From: Alphaproteobacteria bacterium HT1-32
GTDB taxonomy: Bacteria; Pseudomonadota; Alphaproteobacteria; Rhodospirillales; HT1-32
Reading direction: 5' to 3'
Length of the DNA stretch: 64,000 nt
NCBI GenBank assembly: GCA_009649675.1
Contig: WJPL01000002.1
Span: 744,001-808,000, forward strand
Positions 42,170 through 51,711 of the stretch are shown here, piece after piece. Position 1 is the first letter of the stretch, and each line of letters opens with the position of its first letter. The position numbers and the translations under genes were made by a program. A model generated the notes under the pieces. That model was not told the origin of the DNA. It worked only from the letters and a program-made list of their open reading frames with translations, and did no database searches.

Positions 42170-44368
42170 TTATTTCGCATCAAAGACGACGCGAATACCC
42201 TGTTCGCCGCGGGCAAGGCGATCCCGGTGAAATTTTGCGAGGCTGTCTTCCGGCCAGATTTGCAGCAATTCCCGAAAGGCGTTCAGTGCTCCGGGGTCGA
42301 GCTGTTCCATCAGTTCGTAGGCATGCCGGTAGGCGGCGATATGCTCTGACCTGTCCAGTTTCTCCGTCAGCGGCTCGAAACAGCTCTCAGCCTCAGAGCG
42401 TCCTTTCAACACGAGGTCTCCGACGGGGCGACCGGTAAAGTCAGCCATCTGAGATGTGGTGTTGCCAGCGATGCAGATTCGTGTGCCAAGCTGTTTGTTG
42501 ACGCTTTCCATACGGGCCGCCGTGTTGATGGCATCACCATGCGCGGAATAGTCAAAAATCGCATCACCGCCCATATTGCCGATAATGACACTGCCTGTAT
42601 TCACGCCAATCCGGGTGATGCCGATGGGGACGCCAATCGCATTCTTGTCACGTCGAAACGTTTCTGAAAATGCGTCGATGTCGAGCGCACAGCGGATGGC
42701 GCGGGCGGCATGGTCCGGCTGGTCAGTCGGGGCATTCCAGTAAAAGGTCGTCGCATCCCCGACGATTTTGTCCAGTGTCCCCTGATGATCGAAGCCGATC
42801 CTTGTCACGCCGTTCAGATATTCGTTCAGCAAGGGAATGAGCTTTTCAGGGGAGGTGCTTTCCACCAGCGGGGTGAAGCCTGCGAGGTCGGTGAACAGAA
42901 AGGTCATTTCACGACGCTCGCCACCAAGTTTCAACTGATCGGGATTGCTGACCAGCTGCTCGACGATACTGGGGGAGATATAGCTGGCAAAGGCTGTCTT
43001 GATCCATTGCCGGTCCCGTTCAGCCTGAATATGCCGCAGGATCGAGAACGTCAGATAGGTGAGCAGCAGACCCAGCGACGGCAGGACCGGGTCGAACAAC
43101 AGCCCCTGTGTGGAAAAGGCCCAGAAGGCACCGCCGGCGGCGGTGCCGATGGCAAGCAGGGCAGCGATCGCCGAGGGCAGGGCAGCAAATCGCAGCATGA
43201 AAACAATAAGACAGATCGACAGCAACAGCATGCCCAGCGTTTCCGCGCCTGGCGACCAGTCCGGACGGGACAGAAATTGTTGCCCGGCCAGTTCAGCGGC
43301 TTCCGGCTGATGGGTAATGATCTGACGGGTGATGATCTGTTCGAGGGCCTGTGCATGCAGTTCAACGCCAGCGACCGGCTGGCCGAGCGGGCTGAAACGA
43401 ATATCGAGCAGGCCCGAGGCCGAGGTGCCGACCAGAACGATATGGCCATCGATCAGCTCCGGAGAGACTGAATTGTCGAGGACGGTCGATGCCGGGACAT
43501 ATCGGGACGAATGGTGGGGCGCCATATAAAGCCGCATGGCACCGTTTGCATCGGTCGGGATGACGACATCGGCGATACGAACGCTGGCGATGGCAGTTGA
43601 ACCGCCGGCACCATACTCCTGGCTGGCACCGGTACTTTTGATGATATAGCTGTCGGCATTCTGTGCCACCCGCAATGCCTCGGCGACAATAGACGGGTAA
43701 ATCTCTTCACCCATTGTCACGAACAGGGGCGCGCGCCGGACAATGCCATCAGTGTCGGGGATGAAATTGAAGTTTCCGACACCGGATGCTGCCTCTTCCA
43801 GTATCGGAAGATTGGCGACGACCGTGCTGTAGGAAGGCAGGCTTTCACGCGGGTTGTCCCCGCCGAAGGCGATGCCGGATTTTTTTGCCGGAGGACGGGT
43901 TGTCTTGCCGCTGTCTCCGAACGCAACTCCCATCACCGCTGGTGAATTGGCAATGGCTTCGGCAAACAACAGATCATGGTCGGGCAGTTCACCCAGCAGG
44001 CGTTGTGCTTCAGACCCTGCATTCCAGTAGGACAGAGCGGAGGCGGGGGAGGTTCGGTCCGGTTCGGCGAAGACCACGTCGAAAACGATCGCGGTGGCAC
44101 CGAGGCCAGTCAGTTGTTGCACCAGACTGGCCAGTATCGTGCGTGGCCAGGGCCACTGGCCGATTTTTGTCAGGCTGTCATTATCGACATCAACAATGCG
44201 AACCGGTACGTCCAGTGCGGTTCGGGGTTTCCATTGCTGAAAGCTGTCGAACACAAGATTGCGCACGGTCGTCAGGGGGCCAAGGTTGGCCTGCATGGCA
44301 AGGGCCAGCGCAAGTACCAGCATTCCTGACAGCACAGGTGCGAGCAGTTTTCCCGGCTTTATCGACAT
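42170..44368 (-). CDS. CHASE2-domain class III adenylate/guanylate cyclase
   Basis: 732 aa. An N-terminal membrane segment is followed by a periplasmic CHASE2 domain (~30-330; VRIVDVDNDSLTKIGQWPWPR is its signature), three membrane segments (~360-440) and a class III cyclase domain (~475-660). Metal aspartates are in FLFTDLAGFT and IVGDATTFYW, the base-selecting lysine is just before the second, and the transition-state N and R in DAINTAARME are present, so it should be active. It converges with the outer-membrane protein gene (4 nt apart). CHASE2 cyclases and FecR-domain proteins are frequently neighbours, suggesting an envelope-sensing cAMP system. Confidence 0.87.
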   Translation of the reverse strand: MSIKPGKLLAPVLSGMLVLALALAMQANLGPLTTVRNLVFDSFQQWKPRTALDVPVRIVDVDNDSLTKIGQWPWPRTILASLVQQLTGLGATAIVFDVVFAEPDRTSPASALSYWNAGSEAQRLLGELPDHDLLFAEAIANSPAVMGVAFGDSGKTTRPPAKKSGIAFGGDNPRESLPSYSTVVANLPILEEAASGVGNFNFIPDTDGIVRRAPLFVTMGEEIYPSIVAEALRVAQNADSYIIKSTGASQEYGAGGSTAIASVRIADVVIPTDANGAMRLYMAPHHSSRYVPASTVLDNSVSPELIDGHIVLVGTSASGLLDIRFSPLGQPVAGVELHAQALEQIITRQIITHQPEAAELAGQQFLSRPDWSPGAETLGMLLLSICLIVFMLRFAALPSAIAALLAIGTAAGGAFWAFSTQGLLFDPVLPSLGLLLTYLTFSILRHIQAERDRQWIKTAFASYISPSIVEQLVSNPDQLKLGGERREMTFLFTDLAGFTPLVESTSPEKLIPLLNEYLNGVTRIGFDHQGTLDKIVGDATTFYWNAPTDQPDHAARAIRCALDIDAFSETFRRDKNAIGVPIGITRIGVNTGSVIIGNMGGDAIFDYSAHGDAINTAARMESVNKQLGTRICIAGNTTSQMADFTGRPVGDLVLKGRSEAESCFEPLTEKLDRSEHIAAYRHAYELMEQLDPGALNAFRELLQIWPEDSLAKFHRDRLARGEQGIRVVFDAK

Positions 44369-44488
44369 TCAGCCTCCCGTTCCGATATCGCAGTTGAACA
44401 CGGATTCAATAAATTCAGGCAACGGTTTTTGCCCGGCGAGAATGGGGGTATCATTCGCAAAACGATAAACAAACCTCCGGGAGAGATC

Positions 44489-45793
44489 ATGGCCTGTTGT
44501 CATCACTATATCGAAACCGCCAGCGGCGATGCCGGTTTTACCATTGATATGTCGCGGATTACCTTTGGCCGTGGCGTGATGTCCGAGCTTGGAGACCGTG
44601 CCAAAGCACTCGGCATGACCCGCATCGGACTGTTCACAGACCCCAGGCTGAAGGCACTGGAGCCGGTAACACGTGCACTGGAGTCGATCCGGAAAGCCGG
44701 ACTGGATGTCGATGTCTATGACGAAATTCTTGTGGAACCGGATTCGGTTTCCGTCATGAAGGCGGCGAAATGGGTTGAGGAAGGCAATTTCGATGGCTTT
44801 GTCTCCGTTGGCGGCGGTTCTGTCATGGATACGGCAAAAGCGGCGATTGCCTATGGTGTGTATCCCGTTGATTTCATGACCTATGTCATCAAGCCGCTGG
44901 GTGGCGGTGCGACATTGCCCGGCCCCTTGCCGCCGCATATTGCCTGCCCGACGACAGCCGGTACCGGATCAGAGACGACACCAATCTCTGTTGTTTATGT
45001 ACAGGGGCTCGACTTCAAACTGCCGGTCGTGCACCGCCAGATGCTGCCGACCGAGGCGATTGTCGACCCGACCTGTACCTACAGCCTGCCGACGACTGTC
45101 ATCGCCTGCAGTGCCTTTGACCTGATCAGTCATGCGCTGGAAGCTTTTACGGCACGACCACATACGGTACGCCCGGCACCTGATCGTCCAACACTTCGAC
45201 CGACGACGCAGGGGGCCAATCTGTTCAGCGATATTATCGGACGGGAAGCCCTGAAGCTTGCGGGTGAATATGCGGTTCGTGCTGTGGCAGACGCCCGTGA
45301 CATCGAAGCCCGCGACAATATCAGCTGGGCGGCGACCCTTGCCGGGATTGCCTTCGCCAATACCGGCACCCATGCACCACATGCAATGTCTTACCCGGTT
45401 TCGGCACTGAACTGCGAGTATCATGCCTCCGGATATGCCGATACCCACAAGATCGTGCCGCACGGCATGGCAGTCATCATCAACGCACCGTCGGTGTTCC
45501 GGTTCACCGCTGACGCCTGTCCGGAACGGCATCTGTCAGCCGCAGAATGGCTGGGTGCTGATATTCGTGGTGCGGGCTGCGAAGACGCCGGCGAAGTGAT
45601 CGCCAAGCGCCTGATCTGGATGATGCAGCAGACGGGCATGCCGAATGGTATTGGCGGTGTCGGCATGACACGCGAGCGGGCACCCGAACTGGCGAAAATG
45701 TGCCTGCATCAGCCGGCGATCAACAACTCGCCGAAGCCGATTGATCTGGAGTCCCTGACCGGGCTGTATTCCAACGCGGTCTCTTACTGGTAA
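44489..45793 (+). CDS. Iron-containing alcohol dehydrogenase, hydroxyacid-oxoacid transhydrogenase (HOT/ADHFE1) type
   Basis: 434 aa. The nucleotide region has FVSVGGGSVMDTAKAA and the metal site histidines lie in FDLISHALEAF, NTGTHAPHAMSYPVS and KIVPHGMAVIINAPSVF. The CPERHLSAAEWLGAD stretch matches ADHFE1/HOT, which couples 4-hydroxybutyrate oxidation to reduction of 2-oxoglutarate. The substrate here may differ. The ATG at 44489 follows GGGAGAG; an extra 20 codons upstream are open but unlikely. It is divergent from the cyclase gene. Confidence 0.85.
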   Translation: MACCHHYIETASGDAGFTIDMSRITFGRGVMSELGDRAKALGMTRIGLFTDPRLKALEPVTRALESIRKAGLDVDVYDEILVEPDSVSVMKAAKWVEEGNFDGFVSVGGGSVMDTAKAAIAYGVYPVDFMTYVIKPLGGGATLPGPLPPHIACPTTAGTGSETTPISVVYVQGLDFKLPVVHRQMLPTEAIVDPTCTYSLPTTVIACSAFDLISHALEAFTARPHTVRPAPDRPTLRPTTQGANLFSDIIGREALKLAGEYAVRAVADARDIEARDNISWAATLAGIAFANTGTHAPHAMSYPVSALNCEYHASGYADTHKIVPHGMAVIINAPSVFRFTADACPERHLSAAEWLGADIRGAGCEDAGEVIAKRLIWMMQQTGMPNGIGGVGMTRERAPELAKMCLHQPAINNSPKPIDLESLTGLYSNAVSYW

Positions 45794-45796
45794 GCG

Positions 45797-46345
45797 TCAG
45801 ACACTTCTGAGTGCCGGGTAGGGAATGGGCTCTTCATTGCCTGTGCGGGATGTCTGAAGTGGCTTGCGCCACCAGCCGACATCCCGCCAGCCGCCCATTT
45901 TGAAGCCGACTTCCCTGTAGATTCCAACCGGCTCGAATCCCAGTGATTCATGCAGGCCAACACTTCCGGCATTGGGCAGGGTAATCCCAGCGAAGGCTGC
46001 GTGATAATTCTGCCCGGCCAGGATTGCGAACAGGCGTTGATACAGTTCTGATGCAATGCCGCGCCTGTGGAAATCGGGATGCATATAGACCGTGACATCG
46101 ACAGACCAGCGATAGGCCGCCCGTGTACGATGCTGGCTGGCATAGGCATAACCGGTAATGATGTCGCCACTGGCCGCTACCAGCCAGGGATAGGTTTTCA
46201 GGGTTTCAGTGATCCGTCGCGCGATCTCGGTATCTGCTGGCGGCGATGTCTCGAACGAGATCACGGTATCCCGGACAACCGGGGCATAGATCGCAGCGAT
46301 CTGTGCTGCATCTTCCGGCGTTGCATCACGAATGACTGGCGTCAT
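45797..46345 (-). CDS. GNAT N-acetyltransferase, phosphinothricin acetyltransferase-like
   Basis: 182 aa. The start IRDATPEDAAQIAAIYAPVV and the acetyl-CoA loop HRRGIASELYQRLF match the Pat/MddA group that acetylates phosphinothricin, methionine sulfoximine or related amino acids. It begins 2 nt after the soxG stop with a GGAG site inside soxG, so it is read as the fifth gene of the sarcosine oxidase operon. The link to sarcosine metabolism is unclear. Confidence 0.83.
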   Translation of the reverse strand: MTPVIRDATPEDAAQIAAIYAPVVRDTVISFETSPPADTEIARRITETLKTYPWLVAASGDIITGYAYASQHRTRAAYRWSVDVTVYMHPDFHRRGIASELYQRLFAILAGQNYHAAFAGITLPNAGSVGLHESLGFEPVGIYREVGFKMGGWRDVGWWRKPLQTSRTGNEEPIPYPALRSV

Positions 46346-46347
46346 TT

Positions 46348-46962
46348 TCAGTTCTCCGATACGTCGACACCATATTCACGACCGGCATTGATGAGCCATT
46401 CGGCGAAGAAAGCGGCATAACTTCGTGAGACATACAGGTCAAACTGGTCAGTTTCGCAGCAATCTATCAGGACAGCGGCATGTGCGATGGATGTCTGGGC
46501 AGACTGGTCGGGGGTGAAACGGTCGGGATGGAAATCCAGACCGCATCCTTTTGAGAGCACATCCCGGACATTCGGTCCGGAAATGTTCATTACGGCACGG
46601 GCATGACTGAGACCGGTGACGGCCACCGGTTTGTCAGCCAGCAAATCTGTAAGCTGACGGCTGAGGTCAGAGGGGCCATTCTGGTCTGCGACGAACAGCC
46701 ATCTGCAGGGGCCACTCCAGATGGCGGCAAGCCCGGGTTCCCGGCTCGTCATATTTGCATCCAGTGGGGGGGCGATCTGCATCCCCACAGCAATGGATTT
46801 TGCCAGATCATTTAGCTGTCTCGGCTGGCCTGCGACCTGGACAATCTGCAACCCCGACCGCGGAGTGACGATCAGTCCGGGCTGTCCGTCTGGACGACCT
46901 GTCCGGCCGGAAGGCAGATGACCGGTAAAAGGAGACAGGCGGGATGACGCAGTATCAGACAT
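46348..46962 (-). CDS. soxG: Sarcosine oxidase, gamma subunit
   Basis: 204 aa. The glycine-cleavage-T-like fold with LIVTPRSGLQIVQVAGQP, VMNISGPNVRDVLSKGCGLDFHP and FDLYVSRSYAAFFAEWL at the C-terminus is typical of SoxG. It is the small structural partner of SoxB in the heterotetramer. Its start overlaps the end of soxA by 8 nt; the ATG at 46962 gives the usual short N-terminus. Confidence 0.87.
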   Translation of the reverse strand: MSDTASSRLSPFTGHLPSGRTGRPDGQPGLIVTPRSGLQIVQVAGQPRQLNDLAKSIAVGMQIAPPLDANMTSREPGLAAIWSGPCRWLFVADQNGPSDLSRQLTDLLADKPVAVTGLSHARAVMNISGPNVRDVLSKGCGLDFHPDRFTPDQSAQTSIAHAAVLIDCCETDQFDLYVSRSYAAFFAEWLINAGREYGVDVSEN

Positions 46963-49900
46963 CAAGACGCGATCCTTCCGGGTCAATGAAGTCGGGATGA
47001 ACAACACGAACCCTGACAACTTTCTTCTGTAGCGGGGACATCGAATAAAGAATCTGACCTTCCCGCACCATGCCCCCCTGAATCAAAGCAAGTGCTATGG
47101 GATGGCCCAGATTTGGGCTGTGGCAACTTGATGAGACCCAGCCAATTGTCGGAACGGGTACCGGCAGGTTTGGGTTTTCAACCAGATGGCTGCCGCCGGA
47201 GACCGGTGTTTTTCCGTCAACCGGCACCAGACCGACCAGCTTTTCCCTGTCAGGGCGCTGCAGGGCAGGGCGTTGCAGCATATGGCGTCCGATGAAGTCT
47301 TTCTTTGAGGACACCATGCGCCCCATGCCCAGATCATCAGGGGTGGTTCGGCCATCCAGTTCGGCACCGGCGACATGGCCTTTCTCAATTCGTAAATTGG
47401 CAAGGGCCTCGGTGCCGTAAGCAATGATGTTATGCGGTTCACCAGCGGCCATCAGGGCTTCCCAGACGGTTACGCCGTGATCTGCCTCGCAGAGGATTTC
47501 ATAGGCCAGTTCGCCGGAAAAACTGATGCGGAATATACGAACGGCAATACCGGCGATATGGGCTTCCCGGACCCCGAGATAGGGGAAGCTGTCATTATCC
47601 ATGGCGATGTCAGCTGCCACTTCCAGCACCTTGCGGGAGAGGGGGCCGGCAAGGGCCATTCCGGCAAACTGATCGGTGACAGATGTGACCTGTACATCAA
47701 GCTCTGGCCAGACGGCCTGCAGATGAAACTCAAGATGCTGCATCACCGCAACTGCGTTGGCCGTGGTCGTGGTCATCAGATACCGGTTTTCACCGAGGCG
47801 GGATGTCGTGCCATCATCGAAGACGAAACCGTCCTCACGCAGCATCAGCCCGTATCGGGCTTTCCCCACCGGCAATGTTTTCCAGCCGTTCACATAAACA
47901 CGGTTGAGCAATTCCGCAGCATCCGGTCCCTGAATATCAATCTTGCCCAGCGTCGATACATCATTGAGGCCGACTTTCTGGCGGACATGGCGGGTCTCCC
48001 GCTGATGCGCCTGCCGTGTGGTCTCTCCTGCTTGCGGATACCATCTTGGCCGCATCCACAGGCCAACCTCCACCATGTCGCCGCCATTACTGATATGCCA
48101 GTCATGCAGCGGGGTGCGGCGGACGGGCATGAAATGCAGACCAGTCTCCTCTCCGGCAAAGGCACCGAAGGCAACGGGAGTCACTGGCGGCCGAAAGGTT
48201 GTCGTGCCGACATCCGGTATGTCCAGCCCGCGTGCCGCGGCCATGATGGCGAGACCATTGACGTTTGATGTCTTGCCCTGATCCGTTCCCATGCCAAGGG
48301 TGGTGTAGCGTTTGAGATGTTCGACCGAGATAAAACCTTCCCGGTGGGCAAGACGGATATCATCTGCCGTCACATCATCCTGATGATCGACGAAGGCTTT
48401 GGAGCGACTGTGCGTGGCCCGTGGAACCTCCCAAAGCGGCATCAGCGGGTTGGCTGGTCGTGATGGTGCATCGGGAAGACTGACGGCGACGGCTACCTGA
48501 CCCAGGTCTTCAAGTGCATCACGGGCCGCCCCGGCGCCAGAAGACAGGCAGTCACGCAGATCAAACAGCCCCGCCGCCGCCCCAACAGAGGTTTCCTGCT
48601 GTTTCGAACTGTCCGGAACGAACGTGGTCAGTGCGGAATCATACCGCATACGGCCCCCGGACTGGCTGGCCAGGTGAACATTCGGTGTCCAGCCTCCGCT
48701 GATAGCCAGCAGATCACAACTCAAGCGTTCTGCCTTGCCAGCCAGGCTGCCGTCATCGCGGATATTCTGAACATCGACATGGCTCAGTGCGCGGGCGCCA
48801 CCGGTCTCAACAATAACGCTGTTGCGGTATATCGGGGCCAGTCCGGCCTGTGCCAGAGCTGCCTCGCCGGGGGCATTGCGCGGATCAATGATTGCAACGA
48901 CCGTCACGCCCGCCCGCCGCAGATCCTCTGCCGTGCGATAACCATCGTCATTGTTGGTGAAGATAACGGCGCGTTTTGCGGGCTGAATGGCGAAGCGGTT
49001 GATGTAGGTGCGAACCGCAGATCCGAGCATGATGCCGGGCCTGTCATTACCGGGGAAGACCAGCGGGCGTTCAGTTGCACCGGTCGCCAGAATCACCTTT
49101 CTCGCACGAACGGTCCAGAGCCGCTGTCGTGGCATCCATTCGGGCGGAACGGGTAGGTGGTCAGCCACCTGCTCGATCAGGCCCAGTGTGTTATGATCGT
49201 AATATCCGAAGGCGGATGTGCGGGTCAGAATACGAACATCCGGTGATGCCGCGAGCCGGGAAGCGGCAACCCCAACCCAGTTCAGCGCCGGCTCATTATC
49301 CAGATAATCTTGCTCCCGGCGAAGTGCACCGCCCAGCGCATTGCCCTCATCACAGATGATAACCCGTGCGCCAGATTCAGCTGCGGTCAGGGCTGCGGCC
49401 AGACCAGCCGGACCTGCACCGACGACCAGAAGGTCGCAATGGGCATGCATCTTCTCATAGCGATCCGGATCGGCCTCACGGGTGGCGATGCCCATTCCGG
49501 CAGCACGGCGGATGATCTTCTCATAAACACCGGTCCACCAGCTACGTGGCCACATGAAGGTTTTGTAGTAAAAGCCGGAAGGGATGAAGGGGGCGATCAG
49601 TCCGTTGAGCCCCTGAATGTCGAGGGCCAGCGAGGGCCAGCGATTCTGGCTGGTTGCTGTCAGGCCGTCGAACAGTTCGACCATAGTGGCGCGGGTGTTC
49701 GGTTCCTGGCGGTTACCGTCGCGTAACTGCACCAGTGCATTCGGCTCTTCCGATCCCGCTGAGAAAATACCTCTGGGACGATGATATTTGAAGCTGCGTC
49801 CAACCAGCCCCGTGCCGTTCGCCAGCAGGGCAGAGGCCAGCGTGTCACCGGGATGCCCCGTCAGTCGCTTGCCGTCGAAGGTGAAATGTAAAAGCCGTGA

Positions 49901-49981
49901 CTGATCGACTTCACTCTCCAGTGGCAGACGCCGGGGCTGGGTGACGCCGGAACTGACCCGGCGAACGGCTGCCTCCGTCAT
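46955..49981 (-). CDS. soxA: Sarcosine oxidase, alpha subunit
   Basis: 1008 aa. Residues ~20-110 are a ferredoxin-like fold (FTFDGKRLTGHPGDTLASALLANG), then comes an NAD-binding Rossmann domain (LLVVGAGPAGLAAALTAAESG; VILATGATERPLVFPGNDRPG) and a C-terminal aminomethyltransferase (GcvT-like) domain (~600-1000) that binds tetrahydrofolate. The complex converts sarcosine to glycine, giving 5,10-methylene-THF with folate or formaldehyde without it, plus H2O2. It is coupled to soxD by a 4-nt overlap. Confidence 0.94.
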   Translation of the reverse strand: MTEAAVRRVSSGVTQPRRLPLESEVDQSRLLHFTFDGKRLTGHPGDTLASALLANGTGLVGRSFKYHRPRGIFSAGSEEPNALVQLRDGNRQEPNTRATMVELFDGLTATSQNRWPSLALDIQGLNGLIAPFIPSGFYYKTFMWPRSWWTGVYEKIIRRAAGMGIATREADPDRYEKMHAHCDLLVVGAGPAGLAAALTAAESGARVIICDEGNALGGALRREQDYLDNEPALNWVGVAASRLAASPDVRILTRTSAFGYYDHNTLGLIEQVADHLPVPPEWMPRQRLWTVRARKVILATGATERPLVFPGNDRPGIMLGSAVRTYINRFAIQPAKRAVIFTNNDDGYRTAEDLRRAGVTVVAIIDPRNAPGEAALAQAGLAPIYRNSVIVETGGARALSHVDVQNIRDDGSLAGKAERLSCDLLAISGGWTPNVHLASQSGGRMRYDSALTTFVPDSSKQQETSVGAAAGLFDLRDCLSSGAGAARDALEDLGQVAVAVSLPDAPSRPANPLMPLWEVPRATHSRSKAFVDHQDDVTADDIRLAHREGFISVEHLKRYTTLGMGTDQGKTSNVNGLAIMAAARGLDIPDVGTTTFRPPVTPVAFGAFAGEETGLHFMPVRRTPLHDWHISNGGDMVEVGLWMRPRWYPQAGETTRQAHQRETRHVRQKVGLNDVSTLGKIDIQGPDAAELLNRVYVNGWKTLPVGKARYGLMLREDGFVFDDGTTSRLGENRYLMTTTTANAVAVMQHLEFHLQAVWPELDVQVTSVTDQFAGMALAGPLSRKVLEVAADIAMDNDSFPYLGVREAHIAGIAVRIFRISFSGELAYEILCEADHGVTVWEALMAAGEPHNIIAYGTEALANLRIEKGHVAGAELDGRTTPDDLGMGRMVSSKKDFIGRHMLQRPALQRPDREKLVGLVPVDGKTPVSGGSHLVENPNLPVPVPTIGWVSSSCHSPNLGHPIALALIQGGMVREGQILYSMSPLQKKVVRVRVVHPDFIDPEGSRLDV

Positions 49982-50289
49982 GATTGTTTCCCCGGAACAG
50001 GTGACCCGCTGGCCAGATGTCCATGCCTTACATCACTGGTTGCTGTGGCAGTATCCAGAATTTCATGGGTCATGGTGTCGCGCAGGACCTTGAACCAGAC
50101 ACGGCAGGCGGCACTGTGCTGCCAGTATTCCCAGTAGGCACCGCGTGGATTTTCCCGGTTGTACAGATAGTCCATCCAGACTTCCGCTGAGGTTTCATCC
50201 TGACCGGGGCGGGTGACAGTCGCTTCCGCACGAAAGGAAAATTCGGTGAAATCGCGTTCGCCACAATGCGGGCATGTCAGACGGATCAT
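49978..50289 (-). CDS. soxD: Sarcosine oxidase, delta subunit
   Basis: 103 aa. Zinc ligands are in LTCPHCGERD, with H and C in WQHSAACRVWF, and the Tyr/Trp-rich core WMDYLYNRENPRGAYWEYW is diagnostic. It is a small zinc-containing structural subunit of the heterotetramer. It overlaps soxA and follows soxB by 12 nt. Confidence 0.92.
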   Translation of the reverse strand: MIRLTCPHCGERDFTEFSFRAEATVTRPGQDETSAEVWMDYLYNRENPRGAYWEYWQHSAACRVWFKVLRDTMTHEILDTATATSDVRHGHLASGSPVPGKQS

Positions 50290-50301
50290 TTCCCTGTTCT
50301 C

Positions 50302-51558
50302 CTAATGCGCATTAGGCGTCGGACCAGCACCGCGCTCATCAATAACTGCACCGGATGAGAAGCGTTCCAGCGTCATGTCCTCGTTGAACGGGTGAGGGGC
50401 GTCGTTGGCAATTGTATGGGCGAACACATGCCCTGAACCCGGTGTCGCCTTGAACCCGCCATAGCACCAGCCGCAGTTCAGGTAGAAGCCCTTGATGGGT
50501 GTCTTTCCGATGATCGGACTGCCATCCATCGACATGTCCATGACGCCACCCCAGTGCCGCAGCATCCGGATCCGGCTCAGAGCTGGATACATGGCGACCC
50601 CGCAGGCCATGACATGTTCAATTGTCGGCAAATTGCCACGCTGGGCATAGCTGTTATAGCCATCCAGATCGCCACCCAGAACCAGCCCGCCCTTGTCGGA
50701 CTGGCTGATATAGAAATGGCCGACGCCGAAGGTCACGACGGTGTCGATAAAGGGTTTCAGCGGTTCGCTGACGATGGCCTGAAGCAGGTGGCTCTCGATG
50801 GGAACACGCATGCCCACCATTTCGGTAATCCGGCCGGTGTTCCCCGCAACAGCAACCCCGATCTTCGGTGCCCGAATGGTCCCCCGGCTGGTTTCCACAC
50901 CCGTTACCTTATCGCCATCGCGCAGGATACCGGTAACCTCGCAGTTCTGGATGATATCGACCCCCCGCATGTCGGCGCCCCGGGCAAGCCCCCAGGCCAC
51001 CGCATCATGACGCGCGGTGCCGCCCCGGCGCTGCAGCAATCCGCCATAGATCGGAAACCGGGCATTGCTGGAATAGTTGAGGTCCGGGACAAATTTCTGC
51101 ACCTCATCGCGGCTCAGCAGTTCGGAATCAATTCCGTTCAGCAGCATCGCATTGCCGCGCCGGCTGTAGCTTTCCATCTGGGAACTGGAATGCGCGATGT
51201 TGAGAACGCCACGCTGGCTGAACATCACGTTGTAATTGAGATCCTGGCTGAGACCCTCCCATAATTTCAGGGAATGTTCATAGAAATGTCCGTTCGCATT
51301 CAGCATGTAATTTGATCGGACGATGGTGGTGTTCCTGCCGGTGTTTCCACCACCGAGCCAGCCTTTCTCAAGCACCGCAACATTGGTGATGCCATGATTG
51401 CGGGCCAGGTAGTAGGCAGTTGCAAGGCCATGGCCGCCGCCGCCGATGATAATTACATCATAGGCAGGTTTCGGTTCGGGATCGCGCCAGGCCCGGTCCC
51501 AGTCTTCCTGTTTTGTCAGGGCGTTACGGAATACCGACCAGGCGGAATATCGTGTCAT
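50302..51558 (-). CDS. soxB: Sarcosine oxidase, beta subunit
   Basis: 418-aa flavoprotein subunit where sarcosine is oxidised. The FAD-binding motif DVIIIGGGGHGLATAYYLA is at ~34-52; the covalent-flavin histidine lies in RRGGTARHDAV. GGVMDMSMDGSPIIG is the conserved C-terminal flavin contact. It is the first gene of soxBDAG. The 153-bp gap upstream (51559-51711), which should carry the operon promoter, holds no gene and no clear operator. Confidence 0.94.
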   Translation of the reverse strand: MTRYSAWSVFRNALTKQEDWDRAWRDPEPKPAYDVIIIGGGGHGLATAYYLARNHGITNVAVLEKGWLGGGNTGRNTTIVRSNYMLNANGHFYEHSLKLWEGLSQDLNYNVMFSQRGVLNIAHSSSQMESYSRRGNAMLLNGIDSELLSRDEVQKFVPDLNYSSNARFPIYGGLLQRRGGTARHDAVAWGLARGADMRGVDIIQNCEVTGILRDGDKVTGVETSRGTIRAPKIGVAVAGNTGRITEMVGMRVPIESHLLQAIVSEPLKPFIDTVVTFGVGHFYISQSDKGGLVLGGDLDGYNSYAQRGNLPTIEHVMACGVAMYPALSRIRMLRHWGGVMDMSMDGSPIIGKTPIKGFYLNCGWCYGGFKATPGSGHVFAHTIANDAPHPFNEDMTLERFSSGAVIDERGAGPTPNAH

Positions 51559-51711
51559 GGATGCAGGGGTCCCGGACGTCTGAAGTGATGCTGAATATCA
51601 GCATGCGAGGATTGCTTTGTCACATGCCGATCTCAGAAATATTGCCCGACAGTAAAACCGTATGTCGACCGGCTGACGTTTCCTTGTCAGTTGGCGACGG
51701 GAGGCCCTGTT

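Noticed and set aside
49612-49640. Short duplication GAGGGCCAGC in soxA
   Set aside because: It is a 10-bp direct repeat within an intact coding frame and shows no sign of function.
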